A stretch of DNA of 38,588 nt. Source: JANNNX01 sp031398745 (GTDB taxonomy: Bacteria; Actinomycetota; Acidimicrobiia; Acidimicrobiales; CADCSY01). Below, piece by piece: positions 1-7,926 of this stretch. A program made the translations under genes and the position numbers. The notes beneath the pieces are model-generated. The model worked only from the letters and a program-made list of their open reading frames with translations, did not search any database and was not told the origin of the DNA. Location: the NCBI GenBank assembly GCA_031398745.1, contig JANNNX010000077.1:1-38588 (forward strand). The letters are read 5' to 3'. Numbering within the stretch: position 1 is the first letter of the stretch; each line of letters begins with the position of its first letter.

Positions 1-110
1 CGGCCCGGGCGCCCCCGCCCCCGGCGCCCGGGCCCACCCCGGCATCCTCCCCCCCCCCCCCCCGGCCCGCCACCCCCCCCCCCGTCCCCCGACGCCAAAC
101 CCCCCCCCCC
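1..110. other. Low-complexity C-rich contig end
   Basis: This stretch is almost only C and G, with C runs of ten or more, and holds no coding signal or motif. It looks like poor consensus sequence at a contig edge and should not be interpreted biologically. The real sequence seems to begin near 111. Confidence 0.6.
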
Positions 111-139
111 GGTGCTTTCCGCGACTGGGAAGGGTGGGG
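111..139. repeat. Left copy of a 29-bp repeat downstream of the lipoprotein gene
   Basis: This 29-bp segment matches 855-883 at 26 of 29 positions, in the same orientation. Each copy begins within about 10 nt after the stop codon of a minus-strand gene (lipoprotein stop at 150-152, cysC stop at 890-892). In the right copy it is half of a long hairpin; here the other half would fall in the corrupted C-rich contig edge. Confidence 0.6.
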
Positions 140-149
140 GGGTCCCTCC

Positions 150-782
150 TCAGCTCGTCTGGAGGGACTCTCCGTCCCACCGCAGGGTCACGCGACAGTC
201 ACAGTCACGATCCAGCACCGTCAGCGTTCCCCCTTCGATCTGCGGATCGACACCGACATACGGCGTCGACTCCTGGCCCGCCGACGGAGCCGCCGGTAGG
301 AAGCGCCACTCGCCACCGTCTTCGGACAGCACCGCCCCGATGACCTGGGCCGCATCGAAGAGCACCAGCACGTCGTCATGGCCGTCGCCCGTGACATCCC
401 CCACCTGGACGTCGGCATCGGAGCGCAACGGATAGGTCGGAGACGACGGCAGCGACACCGTCGCCACCAACACGCTCTGGTCATCCGCCGGATGCAACCG
501 GGCGACGACCGACACCGGTTCGGTTGGCCCGCCCGGCTGGGCCGGCGCCTCGGTCTGAGTGAGCACGGCCACCATCGCTCCCTCTCGCTCCTCGAGCGGT
601 GGAGAGGCGAGCGTCTTGTCCGCGGCAAGGTCCACGGCCGCAACGGCGCTGGTCGATGTCACCGTCGACCCCCCCTCGGCCTGCACGTCGGCCTCCGTTC
701 CGGCCGACCCGCAGGCGCCGAGCAGGAGAGCGCCCATGACCACGAGCCTCTTGACCAACCAGCGCCGAGGGGTGCCTGTCAT
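150..782 (-). CDS. Putative lipoprotein with one FG-GAP/VCBS-like repeat
   Basis: This encodes a 210-aa exported lipoprotein of unknown function. The N-terminus has positive residues (RR, KR), a hydrophobic stretch and the lipobox LLGAC, with the lipidated cysteine at residue 24, so the mature protein should be anchored on the outer face of the membrane. A low-complexity Ser/Thr/Ala linker follows. Around residues 125-145 lies DVTGDGHDDVLVLFD, which resembles the calcium-binding loop of an FG-GAP/VCBS repeat. Only one clear repeat is seen, so a full propeller is not supported. The start is well placed, with AGGAGAGG just upstream of the ATG. It lies downstream of cysC on the same strand, separated by a hairpin-rich 107-bp gap, and is probably transcribed separately. 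No specific role can be assigned. Confidence 0.75.
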   Translation of the reverse strand: MTGTPRRWLVKRLVVMGALLLGACGSAGTEADVQAEGGSTVTSTSAVAAVDLAADKTLASPPLEEREGAMVAVLTQTEAPAQPGGPTEPVSVVARLHPADDQSVLVATVSLPSSPTYPLRSDADVQVGDVTGDGHDDVLVLFDAAQVIGAVLSEDGGEWRFLPAAPSAGQESTPYVGVDPQIEGGTLTVLDRDCDCRVTLRWDGESLQTS

Positions 783-810
783 GCACCTCTCCTAACAGAA
801 TGTGCACCCA

Positions 811-824
811 GCGACAAGAGTCGC
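811..824. other. Short hairpin upstream of the lipoprotein gene
   Basis: GCGAC and GTCGC form a perfect 5-bp stem around a 4-nt loop. It would lie in the 5' leader of the lipoprotein mRNA or in the 3' trailer of the cysDNC mRNA. Its role is not known. Confidence 0.35.
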
Positions 825-834
825 CTCCTTCCGC

Positions 835-869
835 GTCGCGAACGGCACCGCCACGGTGCTTTTCGCGAC
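835..869. terminator. Long hairpin after cysC, containing the repeat
   Basis: The arms GTCGCGAA/TTCGCGAC (8 bp) and GCACCG/CGGTGC (6 bp) pair around a 2x2 internal mismatch and a 3-nt loop. The hairpin starts 21 nt after the cysC stop on the minus strand. It could end the cysDNC transcript, but no T tract follows. It overlaps the repeat copy at 855-883, so it may instead be a dispersed palindromic element. Confidence 0.45.
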
Positions 870-883
870 TGAGAAGGGCGGGG
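855..883. repeat. Right copy of the 29-bp repeat downstream of cysC
   Basis: It matches 111-139 with three mismatches. Its first 15 bases are the right arm of the hairpin at 835-869, and a G-rich segment follows up to the cysC stop codon. Confidence 0.6.
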
Positions 884-889
884 ACCCCC

Positions 890-1471
890 CTACAGCAGAC
901 CGGCCACCTGGGCGGCCATCGCTGCCGCGTCGCCGTCGTCGGGCCGGAGCACCAGCTCGGCCGCCGCCGGTGCCTCGTAGGGGCTGTCGATGCCGGTGAA
1001 GTCGCGCACCTCGCCCCGCCGGGCTGCCGCGTAGAGGCCCTTCGGGTCCCGCGCCTCGCACACCGCCAGCGGGGTGTCGACGAAGACCTCCACGAACCCC
1101 AGCCCGGCGACCTCGTGCAGCGCCCGCACCCGATCCCGGTCGACCCGGAACGGGCTGATCAGCGGCACCACCGCCACCAGGCCGGCATCGGCGAACAGCC
1201 GAGCGACCTCGCCGACCCGGCGCACGTTCTCGCTCCGGTCGGCGTCGCCGAAGCCGAGGTCGCGGTTGAGCCCGTGGCGGAGATTGTCACCGTCGAGCAG
1301 GTACGCCGGCCGACCCCGGGCCACCAGCAGGGCCTCCAGCTCGACCGCCACCGACGACTTCCCCGACCCCGACAGCCCGGTCAGCCACACCGTGGCTCCG
1401 GCCCCACCGACCGCCTCCCACCGCCGCTCCCGAGGCAGGGCCGACGGGTGCCAGACGACCCGGTCGCTCAC
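890..1471 (-). CDS. cysC: Adenylylsulfate (APS) kinase CysC
   Basis: The enzyme phosphorylates adenylyl sulfate with ATP to give PAPS, the second step of sulfate activation, in the cytoplasm. The 193-aa protein has the P-loop GLSGSGKS at residues 32-39 and the family block DGDNLRHGLNRDLGF, then a conserved SENVRR segment, as in bacterial APS kinases of about 200 aa. The GTG start overlaps the cysN stop by 4 bp (GTGA), so it is translationally coupled as the last gene of cysD-cysN-cysC. In many bacteria CysC is fused to CysN; here they are separate. The kinase implies that PAPS, not only APS, is made, which fits with cysQ nearby. No PAPS reductase or sulfotransferase is in the window, so the end use is open. 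Confidence 0.95.
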   Translation of the reverse strand: MSDRVVWHPSALPRERRWEAVGGAGATVWLTGLSGSGKSSVAVELEALLVARGRPAYLLDGDNLRHGLNRDLGFGDADRSENVRRVGEVARLFADAGLVAVVPLISPFRVDRDRVRALHEVAGLGFVEVFVDTPLAVCEARDPKGLYAAARRGEVRDFTGIDSPYEAPAAAELVLRPDDGDAAAMAAQVAGLL

Positions 1472-2724
1472 GCCGACGGGGCCAGCAGCATCCCGGCGGC
1501 CACGGTGGCGTTGGTTGCCTCGTCGATCAGGATGAAGCTGCCGGTGGCCCGGTCTCGGCGGTACTCGTCGTAGAACAGCGGCGCCATCGTGCGCAGCGAC
1601 ACCCGCCCGATCTCGTTCATGGTCAACGATTCGGCTGCCTGGTCCCGGTGCAGGGTGTTGACGTCGAGGCGGTAGTCGAGCGCCTGCACGACGGTGCGGG
1701 TCTCCTGAGTCGTGTGCTTCAACGCGTAGCGCCCGCCGACCTGCAGCGGCTGGTCGGCGAACCAGCAGACCATGGCCTCCAGTGCCTGGCCGACCGTCGG
1801 TCGGTTGTGGGGGCGACAGATCATGTTGCCCCGGCTCACGTCGAGGTCGTCGGCCAGCCGCAGCGTCACCGACATCGGCGGGAAGGCTTCGTCCACCGGC
1901 CCATCCGGGCCGTCGATGGCCTCGATGGTGGTGGAGAAGCCCGACGGCAGCACGACCACCTCGTCACCCGGTCGCAGCACCCCCGAGGCCACCTGGCCGG
2001 CGTAGCCCCGGTAGTCGTGGAACTCGTCGGAGCGGGGTCGGATCACGTACTGCACCGGGAACCTCACGTCGATGAGGTTGCGGTCCGAGGCGATGAACAC
2101 CTCCTCGAGGTGGTGCAGCAACGAGGTCCCCGAGTACCACGGCATGGCCGCGCTGCGGGTCACCACGTTGTCCCCTCGCAAGGCCGAGACCGGCACGAAG
2201 GCCAGATCGTGGATGTCGAGGCGGGTGGCGAAGGCCCGGAACTCGTCGCGGATGGCGTCGAAGACACCCTGGTCGTAGTCGACCAGGTCCATCTTGTTCA
2301 CGCACACCACCAGGTGGGGCACCCGCAGTAGCGAGGCCAGGAAGGCGTGGCGGCGGCTCTGCTCGACGATGCCCTTGCGAGCGTCGATCAGGACCAGAGC
2401 GAGGTCCGCGGTCGATGCCCCGGTCACCATGTTGCGGGTGTACTGGACATGTCCCGGGGTGTCGGCGATGACGAACTTGCGCTTCGGAGTGGCGAAGTAG
2501 CGATAGGCGACGTCGATGGTGATGCCCTGCTCCCGCTCGGCTCGCAAGCCGTCGGTCAGCAGCGCCAGGTTCACCTGCTCGTCGCCCCGCTGACGCGAGG
2601 TGCGCTCGATGGCCTCGTACTGGTCCTCGAAGATGGCCTTGGAGTCGTAGAGAAGCCGGCCGATGAGGGTCGACTTGCCGTCGTCGACCGAGCCGGCGGT
2701 GGCGAACCGCAGCAGCTCGGCCAT
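1468..2724 (-). CDS. cysN: Sulfate adenylyltransferase subunit 1 (GTPase) CysN
   Basis: CysN is the regulatory GTPase subunit of the heterodimeric ATP sulfurylase; GTP hydrolysis drives adenylyl sulfate formation by CysD. The 418-aa protein starts with a translation-factor-type GTPase domain: P-loop GSVDDGKST at residues 11-19, the DTPGH switch and the NKMD guanine-specificity motif, followed by EF-Tu-like beta-barrel domains. The length fits stand-alone CysN without a fused kinase. Its ATG overlaps the cysD stop by one base (TGATG), and its stop overlaps the cysC start, so the three genes form one tightly coupled operon. Confidence 0.96.
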   Translation of the reverse strand: MAELLRFATAGSVDDGKSTLIGRLLYDSKAIFEDQYEAIERTSRQRGDEQVNLALLTDGLRAEREQGITIDVAYRYFATPKRKFVIADTPGHVQYTRNMVTGASTADLALVLIDARKGIVEQSRRHAFLASLLRVPHLVVCVNKMDLVDYDQGVFDAIRDEFRAFATRLDIHDLAFVPVSALRGDNVVTRSAAMPWYSGTSLLHHLEEVFIASDRNLIDVRFPVQYVIRPRSDEFHDYRGYAGQVASGVLRPGDEVVVLPSGFSTTIEAIDGPDGPVDEAFPPMSVTLRLADDLDVSRGNMICRPHNRPTVGQALEAMVCWFADQPLQVGGRYALKHTTQETRTVVQALDYRLDVNTLHRDQAAESLTMNEIGRVSLRTMAPLFYDEYRRDRATGSFILIDEATNATVAAGMLLAPSA

Positions 2725-3647
2725 CAGAAGTAGCCCTCCTTCTTGCGGTCCTCCATGGCCGCCTCCGAGAACCGGTCGTCGGCTCGGGTGGCCCCCCGCT
2801 CGGTGATGCGGGTCGCCGCCACCTCGGCGATCACCTCGTCGAGGGTGGCGGCCGCCGACTCGACCGCGGCGGTGCAGGTGGCGTCGCCCACCGTCCGGTA
2901 GCGGACGAGGGCCTCGAAGGGCTCCTCGCCCTCGCCCGCCGGGAAGAACTCGTTGACCGCCATCAGCATCCCCCGCTGACGGACGACGACCCGGCGGTGG
3001 GCGAAGTAGATCGCCGGGATCTCGATCGACTCCTCGGCGATGTACTGCCAGATATCGAGCTCGGTCCAGTTCGACAGGGGGAACACCCGGATGTGCTCAC
3101 CGGCGCGGTGGCGACCGTTGTAGAGGCTCCACAGCTCGGGTCGCTGGTTCTTCGGATCCCACTGGCCGAACTCGTCGCGGAAGCTGAACACCCGCTCCTT
3201 GGCCCGGGCCTTCTCCTCGTCACGGCGGGCCCCGCCGAACACCGCGTCGAAGCCGTGCTCGCCGATGGCGTCGAGCAGCGTCACCGTCTGAAGCCGGTTC
3301 CGGCTGGCCGTGGGCCCCACCTCCTCCACCACCCGCCCGGCGTCGATCGACGCCTGGACCGACGCCACCACCAGGCGCAGGCCCGACTGGGCCACCCGGC
3401 GGTCGCGGTAGGCCAGGACCTCGGGGAAGTTGTGGCCCGTGTCGATGTGCATGACCGGGAAGGGCAGCGGTGCCGGCCAGAACGCTTTCTCGGCGAGGTG
3501 GAGCATGACGATCGAGTCCTTGCCACCGGAGAAGAGCAGCACCGGGCGCTCGAGAGTGGCGGCCACCTCGCGGATGACGTGGATCGACTCTGCCTCCAGC
3601 GCCCGGAGGCTGCCGAGCTCGTAGGGGGCGACGATCGACTCGGGCAC
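2724..3647 (-). CDS. cysD: Sulfate adenylyltransferase subunit 2 CysD
   Basis: CysD is the catalytic subunit of ATP sulfurylase and forms APS from sulfate and ATP with CysN. It is a PP-loop ATPase: SGGKDS lies at residues 40-45, followed by HIDTGHNFPEV and the family C-terminal half ending in RKKEGYF. I chose the GTG at 3647 (307 aa, the usual family length) because a -10 hexamer TAGCGT sits 8 nt upstream, in the leaderless arrangement common in this contig. An in-frame ATG at 3716 would add 23 residues unlike the family N-terminus. It is the first gene of cysDNC and is divergent from the DUF202-cysQ pair. Confidence 0.95.
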   Translation of the reverse strand: MPESIVAPYELGSLRALEAESIHVIREVAATLERPVLLFSGGKDSIVMLHLAEKAFWPAPLPFPVMHIDTGHNFPEVLAYRDRRVAQSGLRLVVASVQASIDAGRVVEEVGPTASRNRLQTVTLLDAIGEHGFDAVFGGARRDEEKARAKERVFSFRDEFGQWDPKNQRPELWSLYNGRHRAGEHIRVFPLSNWTELDIWQYIAEESIEIPAIYFAHRRVVVRQRGMLMAVNEFFPAGEGEEPFEALVRYRTVGDATCTAAVESAAATLDEVIAEVAATRITERGATRADDRFSEAAMEDRKKEGYF

Positions 3648-3655
3648 GGCCGACC

Positions 3656-3661
3656 ACGCTA
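3656..3661 (-). promoter_or_regulatory. -10 element of the cysDNC operon (leaderless)
   Basis: TAGCGT lies 8 nt before the GTG at 3647. The spacing matches the other leaderless starts of the window and supports this cysD start over the upstream ATG. Confidence 0.5.
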
Positions 3662-3791
3662 CCGAAACCTGACCAGATGACTCCCCTTTCGGGACGCACC
3701 CGGCCGCGGCGGGCATGGGTCAGGATCTCTCCCGACGCGCTGCGAACCCGTCCACCTCCTGGGGACAGGCCAGCGCAAGGAGGAGTGCGAC

Positions 3792-4136
3792 GTGGCCAAC
3801 GAGGAGCGCCCGCCCGAGCTCGACGCCCGTTTCACCCTGGCCAACGAGCGCACGTTCCTGGCCTGGCTGCGCACCGCCCTCGGCCTCCTGGCCGGCGGGG
3901 TCGCCCTCGACCGCCTGGGTCCCGACGGGAACAGCGGCGACGGTGGTACCGCCCACTCGGCAGTGGTGGGGCTCTGCGTCCTGCTGAGCGTGGGCCTGGT
4001 GATCGGTGGCTACCTGCGGTGGGCGAGCGTGCAGCGCTCGCTGCAGGCCGGCGAGGCGGTAGCGGTCACGCCCCTGGTCTCCCTGCTGGCCGTGGGCGTG
4101 GTGGTCCTGGCCGTCGGCTCGCTCTTCATCCTGTGA
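3792..4136 (+). CDS. DUF202 (YidH-type) small membrane protein
   Basis: This is a 114-aa integral membrane protein of the DUF202/YidH family, whose function is unknown. The family signature is clear near the N-terminus: an acidic start, then RFTLANERTFLAWLRTALGL, followed by three membrane segments at about residues 24-45, 58-75 and 92-113. The GTG start has a strong ribosome-binding site, AAGGAGG, 7 nt upstream. Its stop overlaps the GTG of the next gene by 4 bp, so it is translationally coupled to cysQ. The pairing could place CysQ near the membrane, but that is speculation. Confidence 0.88.
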   Translation: MANEERPPELDARFTLANERTFLAWLRTALGLLAGGVALDRLGPDGNSGDGGTAHSAVVGLCVLLSVGLVIGGYLRWASVQRSLQAGEAVAVTPLVSLLAVGVVVLAVGSLFIL

Positions 4137-4900
4137 CCTCACCCGACGGCTCCCTCCACGACGCCGGGCTGGCCGCCGAGCTGGCGGCGGGGGCCGGACG
4201 GCTGCTGCTCGACGTGCGCACCGAGTTCGCCACGGCCGACCCGTCCCGGCGCCGGGCCGAAGGGGACCAGCGGGCGCATGAGTGGCTGGTGGGGGCCCTG
4301 GGCCGGACCCGCCCGGGCGACGTCGTCCTCTCCGAGGAGGGCGCCGACGACCCCCGCCGCCTGGGTGCCGAGCGCATCTGGATCGTCGATCCACTCGACG
4401 GCACCCGAGAGTTCGGCGAACCCGGCCGTGACGACTGGGCCGTCCACGTGGCCCTGGCCGACGGCCGGGGCCGACTCCTGGCCGGCGCCGTCGCCCTGCC
4501 CGCCCGGGGGCTGGTCCTCGCCACCGACCCGGCGCCGGCGCTGCCCGCGGTCGAGTCCCGGCGTCCGCTGGTGGTCTGCAGCCGCTCGCGCCCGTCGGCC
4601 GAGTCGGCGGGGGTGGCCCAGGCGATCGGCGGGGTGCTGCACCCCCTCGGATCGGCCGGGGCCAAGACGGCGGCCGTGGTCCTCGGGGAGGCCGACGCCT
4701 ATGTGCACGCCGGAGGGATGTTCCAATGGGACTCGGCCGCTCCGGCCGCGGTGGCACTCGCCGCCGGTCTGCACGCCAGCCGGATCGACGGCGCGCCGCT
4801 CGTCTACAACCGATCCGACCTCTCGCTACCCGACCTGTTGGTCTGCCGACCCGAGCTGGCCGACGCCTGCCTCGCCGCCCTGGCGGCCGTGGGCAGCTGA
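4133..4900 (+). CDS. cysQ: CysQ-type 3'(2'),5'-bisphosphate nucleotidase
   Basis: This 255-aa inositol-monophosphatase-fold protein most likely hydrolyses PAP, the by-product of PAPS use, to AMP. The metal-site motifs are present: SEE near residue 67, the signature WIVDPLDGTREF at about 83-94 and, near the C-terminus, GMFQWDSAAP. A GAKTAAV segment comes before it, as in CysQ. The GTG start overlaps the DUF202 stop (GTGA). The gene is divergent from cysDNC, which makes APS and PAPS, so the context supports the PAP phosphatase role. Related IMPase-family phosphatases act on inositol phosphate or fructose bisphosphate; the adjacent sulfur operon makes CysQ the best call. Confidence 0.88.
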   Translation: MTSPDGSLHDAGLAAELAAGAGRLLLDVRTEFATADPSRRRAEGDQRAHEWLVGALGRTRPGDVVLSEEGADDPRRLGAERIWIVDPLDGTREFGEPGRDDWAVHVALADGRGRLLAGAVALPARGLVLATDPAPALPAVESRRPLVVCSRSRPSAESAGVAQAIGGVLHPLGSAGAKTAAVVLGEADAYVHAGGMFQWDSAAPAAVALAAGLHASRIDGAPLVYNRSDLSLPDLLVCRPELADACLAALAAVGS

Positions 4901-4926
4901 CCGACGATCACCCCCGGCCCGGCGCC

Positions 4927-4932
4927 TACGCT
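4927..4932 (+). promoter_or_regulatory. -10 element, leaderless start of the flavoprotein gene
   Basis: TACGCT is followed by CGCCGGCC and then the GTG at 4941. The same TACG(C/G)TCGCCGGCC string occurs before the genes at 24828 and 33198. Confidence 0.6.
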
Positions 4933-4940
4933 CGCCGGCC

Positions 4941-6173
4941 GTGGTCGACGCCGACGTGCTGGTCGTCGGGGCCGGCCCCGCCGGTGCCGCCGCCGCCCTC
5001 GAGTTGGCCCGAGCCGGCCGGCACATCGTGGTGGTCGACCAGGCCCGATTCCCTCGGGACAAGTGCTGTGGCGACGGTCTGACCACGGCCGCGCTCGGCC
5101 ACCTCGAGCACCTCGGGGTCGATCCGCGGGGGCTCCCGTCGGCCACCGAGGTCTCCACCGCCGTCCTCCACACACCGGCCGGCCGGACCAAGGTGCTGCC
5201 GCTGCCCCGGGGGCGGGGCACCTACGCCCTGGTCGTGCCGCGGCTCGAGCTCGACGCCCTCCTGGTGGCCGCCGTCGAGGCCGCCGGCATCGATCTTCGG
5301 CTCGCCAGCCCCCTGACCGCCCTGGCGGTCGACGGCGACCGGGTGGTGGCGTCGGCTGGGGGGTCCACAGTGAGGGCCGGCTTCGTCGTGGCCGCCGACG
5401 GCATGTGGTCGCCGACCAGGAGGCTCGCGTCGGCGACGCCGGACGGGGGCGGCCGGAGGGCGTCCGCCGACCTGGGCGAGTGGCACGCTCTGCGCCAGTA
5501 CCTCACCGACGTCCGCCTCCCCCCCGACGAGCTCCATGTCTGGTTCGAGCCCGATCTGCTCCCGGGCTACGCCTGGGCCTTCCCGCTGGCCGGAGGCCGA
5601 GCCAACGTCGGCCTCGGCGTGCTCCGCCGCGACCGGCGCCGCACCGGCGACCTGACCCGGCGGTGGCGAGAGGTGCTCGAGCGGCCGCACGTGCGATCGG
5701 TGATCGGCGACGACGCTCGCCCCGAGTCCGGGGTCCGAGCCTGGCCGATCCCCACCGCCATCGGCCGTCGCCCGCTCAGTGCCCTCGGCGGACGGGTCCT
5801 GTTCACCGGTGACGCCGCCGGGGCCGGTGATGCGCTCACCGGCGAGGGCATCGGCCAGGCCCTCCAGACCGGTCGTCTGGCCGCCGAGGCGATCCTCGAC
5901 ACCGGCCTCGACGAGCCCCAGGTGACGGCCGACCGCTACCGAGCGGCAGTCGCCGCCGAGCTGGGAGCCGACGACCGGATGGCTCGGGTGGTGGCCGGTC
6001 TCGTCACCCACCGCCCCTTGGCCGAGGGCGTCTTGGCGCTGGCCGGCGCCACCCCCTGGATCCGGGGCCAGGTCGCCCGCTGGATGTTCGAGGGCTACCC
6101 CCGGGCCTACCTGGCGACCCCCCGCCGTTGGCACCAGCACTCGATGACCGGTCCCGGTGCCTGGGCCCCGTGA
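4941..6173 (+). CDS. Geranylgeranyl-reductase-family FAD oxidoreductase
   Basis: This 410-aa flavoprotein belongs to the geranylgeranyl reductase family, which reduces isoprenoid double bonds (quinone side chains, lipids, carotenoid precursors). An N-terminal FAD-binding Rossmann motif GAGPAG lies at residues 10-15. The family motif with two cysteines (KCCGDGLT) is near residues 44-51, and the second FAD motif FTGDAAGAGDALTGEGIGQAL lies in the C-terminal half. The GTG start is set by the -10 TACGCT 8 nt upstream; an open frame continues upstream but only as a shadow of cysQ. No menaquinone or carotenoid genes are adjacent, so the substrate cannot be named. Menaquinone side-chain saturation, as by actinobacterial MenJ, is one possibility. 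Confidence 0.85.
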   Translation: MVDADVLVVGAGPAGAAAALELARAGRHIVVVDQARFPRDKCCGDGLTTAALGHLEHLGVDPRGLPSATEVSTAVLHTPAGRTKVLPLPRGRGTYALVVPRLELDALLVAAVEAAGIDLRLASPLTALAVDGDRVVASAGGSTVRAGFVVAADGMWSPTRRLASATPDGGGRRASADLGEWHALRQYLTDVRLPPDELHVWFEPDLLPGYAWAFPLAGGRANVGLGVLRRDRRRTGDLTRRWREVLERPHVRSVIGDDARPESGVRAWPIPTAIGRRPLSALGGRVLFTGDAAGAGDALTGEGIGQALQTGRLAAEAILDTGLDEPQVTADRYRAAVAAELGADDRMARVVAGLVTHRPLAEGVLALAGATPWIRGQVARWMFEGYPRAYLATPRRWHQHSMTGPGAWAP

Positions 6174-6266
6174 CCCGGTCGGCTCCCAGGAGCCACACAG
6201 CGGCCACGCCGCCGATCACCAGGTCGGGCCTCAAGTCTGACCCCTGGTCGTGCCGATGTCGCGTGC

Positions 6267-6683
6267 ATGTTCCGATCGTCGTCGGCCGGTGCCTCGGTCG
6301 ACGATCTGCTCGACGACCTGCCCGCCGGCTACGCCGTGCTCTCGGTGGCCGCCGGTCGCCTGGTGGTCGGCCCGACCGGCGTGTTCCTGGTTGCCGAGGC
6401 CGTCGGCGATCCACCGGTGGCGCCCACCGACCTCGGCCGGTTGGCCGCCTACCACCGAGAGATCTTGGCCGAGCAGCTCGGCGCCGCGCCGTTCATCGAC
6501 ACGCTGGTGGTGGTACCCGATCGCTGGCGAGACCACCCGGTCCCCGGAGCGTCGGCGGTCAGCGTGCGGCTGCTGCGCGACACCGTGGTGTCGGGGCCGG
6601 TGCTGCTGGCCGCCGGCGAGGTGGAACGGATCGCCCGCGTGCTCCGGGCGGCGCCGTCCACCGCACTCGATCGGTCAGGCTGA
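6267..6683 (+). CDS. Hypothetical protein, faintly NERD-like
   Basis: This is a 138-aa soluble protein that I do not recognise with confidence. The N-terminal part contains RLVVGPTGVFLV, which resembles the core strand of NERD (nuclease-related) domains, where a GP.GVF..E/K pattern is typical; the rest of that fold is not obvious. No signal peptide or membrane segment is seen. The start is uncertain: there is no good ribosome-binding site before the ATG. The gene converges on the acyltransferase gene and their 3' ends overlap by 9 bp, so no terminator separates them. Confidence 0.6.
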   Translation: MFRSSSAGASVDDLLDDLPAGYAVLSVAAGRLVVGPTGVFLVAEAVGDPPVAPTDLGRLAAYHREILAEQLGAAPFIDTLVVVPDRWRDHPVPGASAVSVRLLRDTVVSGPVLLAAGEVERIARVLRAAPSTALDRSG

Positions 6684-7865
6684 CGCCGGCGCCGGCTCCC
6701 GGGCCGGCGCCCACCATTGCCATCCCTTGAGGGCGAGCGCCCGCTTCTCGACCAGGTGCCAGGAGAGGTACGCCGCGCCCAGCGACAGGATGAGCGCCAC
6801 CAGTGCCGAGGCCAGCCAGCCGAAGCGGGAGAACCCGTACAGGGCGAGCAGCTGCTGGATGGGAAACGCGTAGATGTACAGGCCGTAGGAGTAGTCCCCG
6901 TGGCGCTCGAAGCTCCGGATCGGGAGGACGAAGGCCGTCCACAGGCACAGGTAGGCAAGCGCCGGGAGGCCGAGCACGGTGTACCCGCCGGTGACCAGCG
7001 TGCCCACCACGACCGCCGCCGCCAGGCCGGCCAGCCGCGGGTCGGACGGAACCCGGTCTCGCAGCACGTACAAGGCCGCCCCGAGCATGAACAGGAAGGC
7101 CAGACGACTCAAAGCACCGTCGGAGATCACCGGGATCCGGCTGACGACGTTAGGGGCCACCTCGTGCAACAGCTCCACCAGCCACAGGCCGGCGGCACCC
7201 GCCACCACCAGCGCCGGACGCCGCCACCGACGGAGCGAGACGATGGCCAGCAAAGCGATGCCGAAGTAGCAGACAACCTCATAGCGCAACGTCCAGAGCG
7301 AGCCGTTGAGCTGCGGGTCGACGCCGGCGTCCTTGGCCGGCAGTTGGTCGAACACGCCGTCGACGCCCCATTGGCGGATCCACAGGGTGCTGTTCTGCAC
7401 GACGTAATCCACCGGCGAATCCGCCACCGAGAGCACGCCCTGCCAGTCGCCCTGGCTGTGGTGCCAGGCCACCGGGGCGACCACGAAGGCGCTGACGACC
7501 AGGCAGGCCCAAAAGCCGGGCATGATCCGCAGGAAACGACGCCAGGCGAAGTCGGCCAGGCTCCGAGATCGCTCGGCGCTCCGGGTGATCAGGAACCCGG
7601 AGATGACGAAGAAGCCGGCGACCGCGAGGCCCCCCAGGAACTCCTGGTGCTTGGTCCACCCCCACATCGGGTCGTCGGGACCCGGCGGGGCGACCACGTC
7701 CGGACCGATGCCGGTGATCAGCCAGGCGTGGCTGAAGACCACCACCGCGGCCAGGGCGAGTCGAAGGAAGCCGAAGCCGTTCGAGCGAGGGTCGAATGCG
7801 TCACCGAAGCTGGTCCGGGTTTCCCGGGCGCGCGGCAAGTCAATGTCTCGTAAGAGTTTCCCCAC
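6675..7865 (-). CDS. Acyltransferase 3 family membrane protein (OafA/YrhL type)
   Basis: This 396-aa polytopic protein belongs to the acyltransferase-3 family, which transfers acetyl or other acyl groups to sugars of surface polysaccharides or to lipids at the membrane. The early block FLRLALAAVVVFSHAW carries the expected histidine, and FFVISGFLITRSAERS and WRRFLRIMPGFW match the conserved cytoplasmic loop of the family. About ten hydrophobic segments follow. The C-terminus is short and polar, without the SGNH domain found in longer members. The GTG start has a -10 TACGCT 7 nt upstream. No polysaccharide cluster is adjacent, so the acceptor is unknown. Confidence 0.9.
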   Translation of the reverse strand: MGKLLRDIDLPRARETRTSFGDAFDPRSNGFGFLRLALAAVVVFSHAWLITGIGPDVVAPPGPDDPMWGWTKHQEFLGGLAVAGFFVISGFLITRSAERSRSLADFAWRRFLRIMPGFWACLVVSAFVVAPVAWHHSQGDWQGVLSVADSPVDYVVQNSTLWIRQWGVDGVFDQLPAKDAGVDPQLNGSLWTLRYEVVCYFGIALLAIVSLRRWRRPALVVAGAAGLWLVELLHEVAPNVVSRIPVISDGALSRLAFLFMLGAALYVLRDRVPSDPRLAGLAAAVVVGTLVTGGYTVLGLPALAYLCLWTAFVLPIRSFERHGDYSYGLYIYAFPIQQLLALYGFSRFGWLASALVALILSLGAAYLSWHLVEKRALALKGWQWWAPAREPAPASA

Positions 7866-7872
7866 GCTCCGT

Positions 7873-7878
7873 AGCGTA
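7873..7878 (-). promoter_or_regulatory. -10 element, leaderless start of the acyltransferase gene
   Basis: TACGCT on the minus strand ends 7 nt before the GTG at 7865. Confidence 0.5.
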
Positions 7879-7926
7879 GAGAATCACTCCTCGCGGTGAC
7901 AACTCCTACGCTCGAGTCCGAGATCG

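Noticed and set aside
1..110. C-rich repeats at the left end, and similar runs at the right end, as possible structured repeats.
   Set aside because: Homopolymer runs at both contig edges are best explained by sequencing or consensus errors.
3677..4132. Upstream in-frame extension of cysQ.
   Set aside because: It overlaps the DUF202 gene in another frame, is Arg/Pro-rich noise, and the GTG at 4133 is in a GTGA overlap with the DUF202 stop.
4278..4940. Open frame upstream of the geranylgeranyl-reductase-type gene, which would make a fusion of 631 residues.
   Set aside because: It lies inside cysQ in another frame, and a -10 element sits directly before the GTG at 4941.
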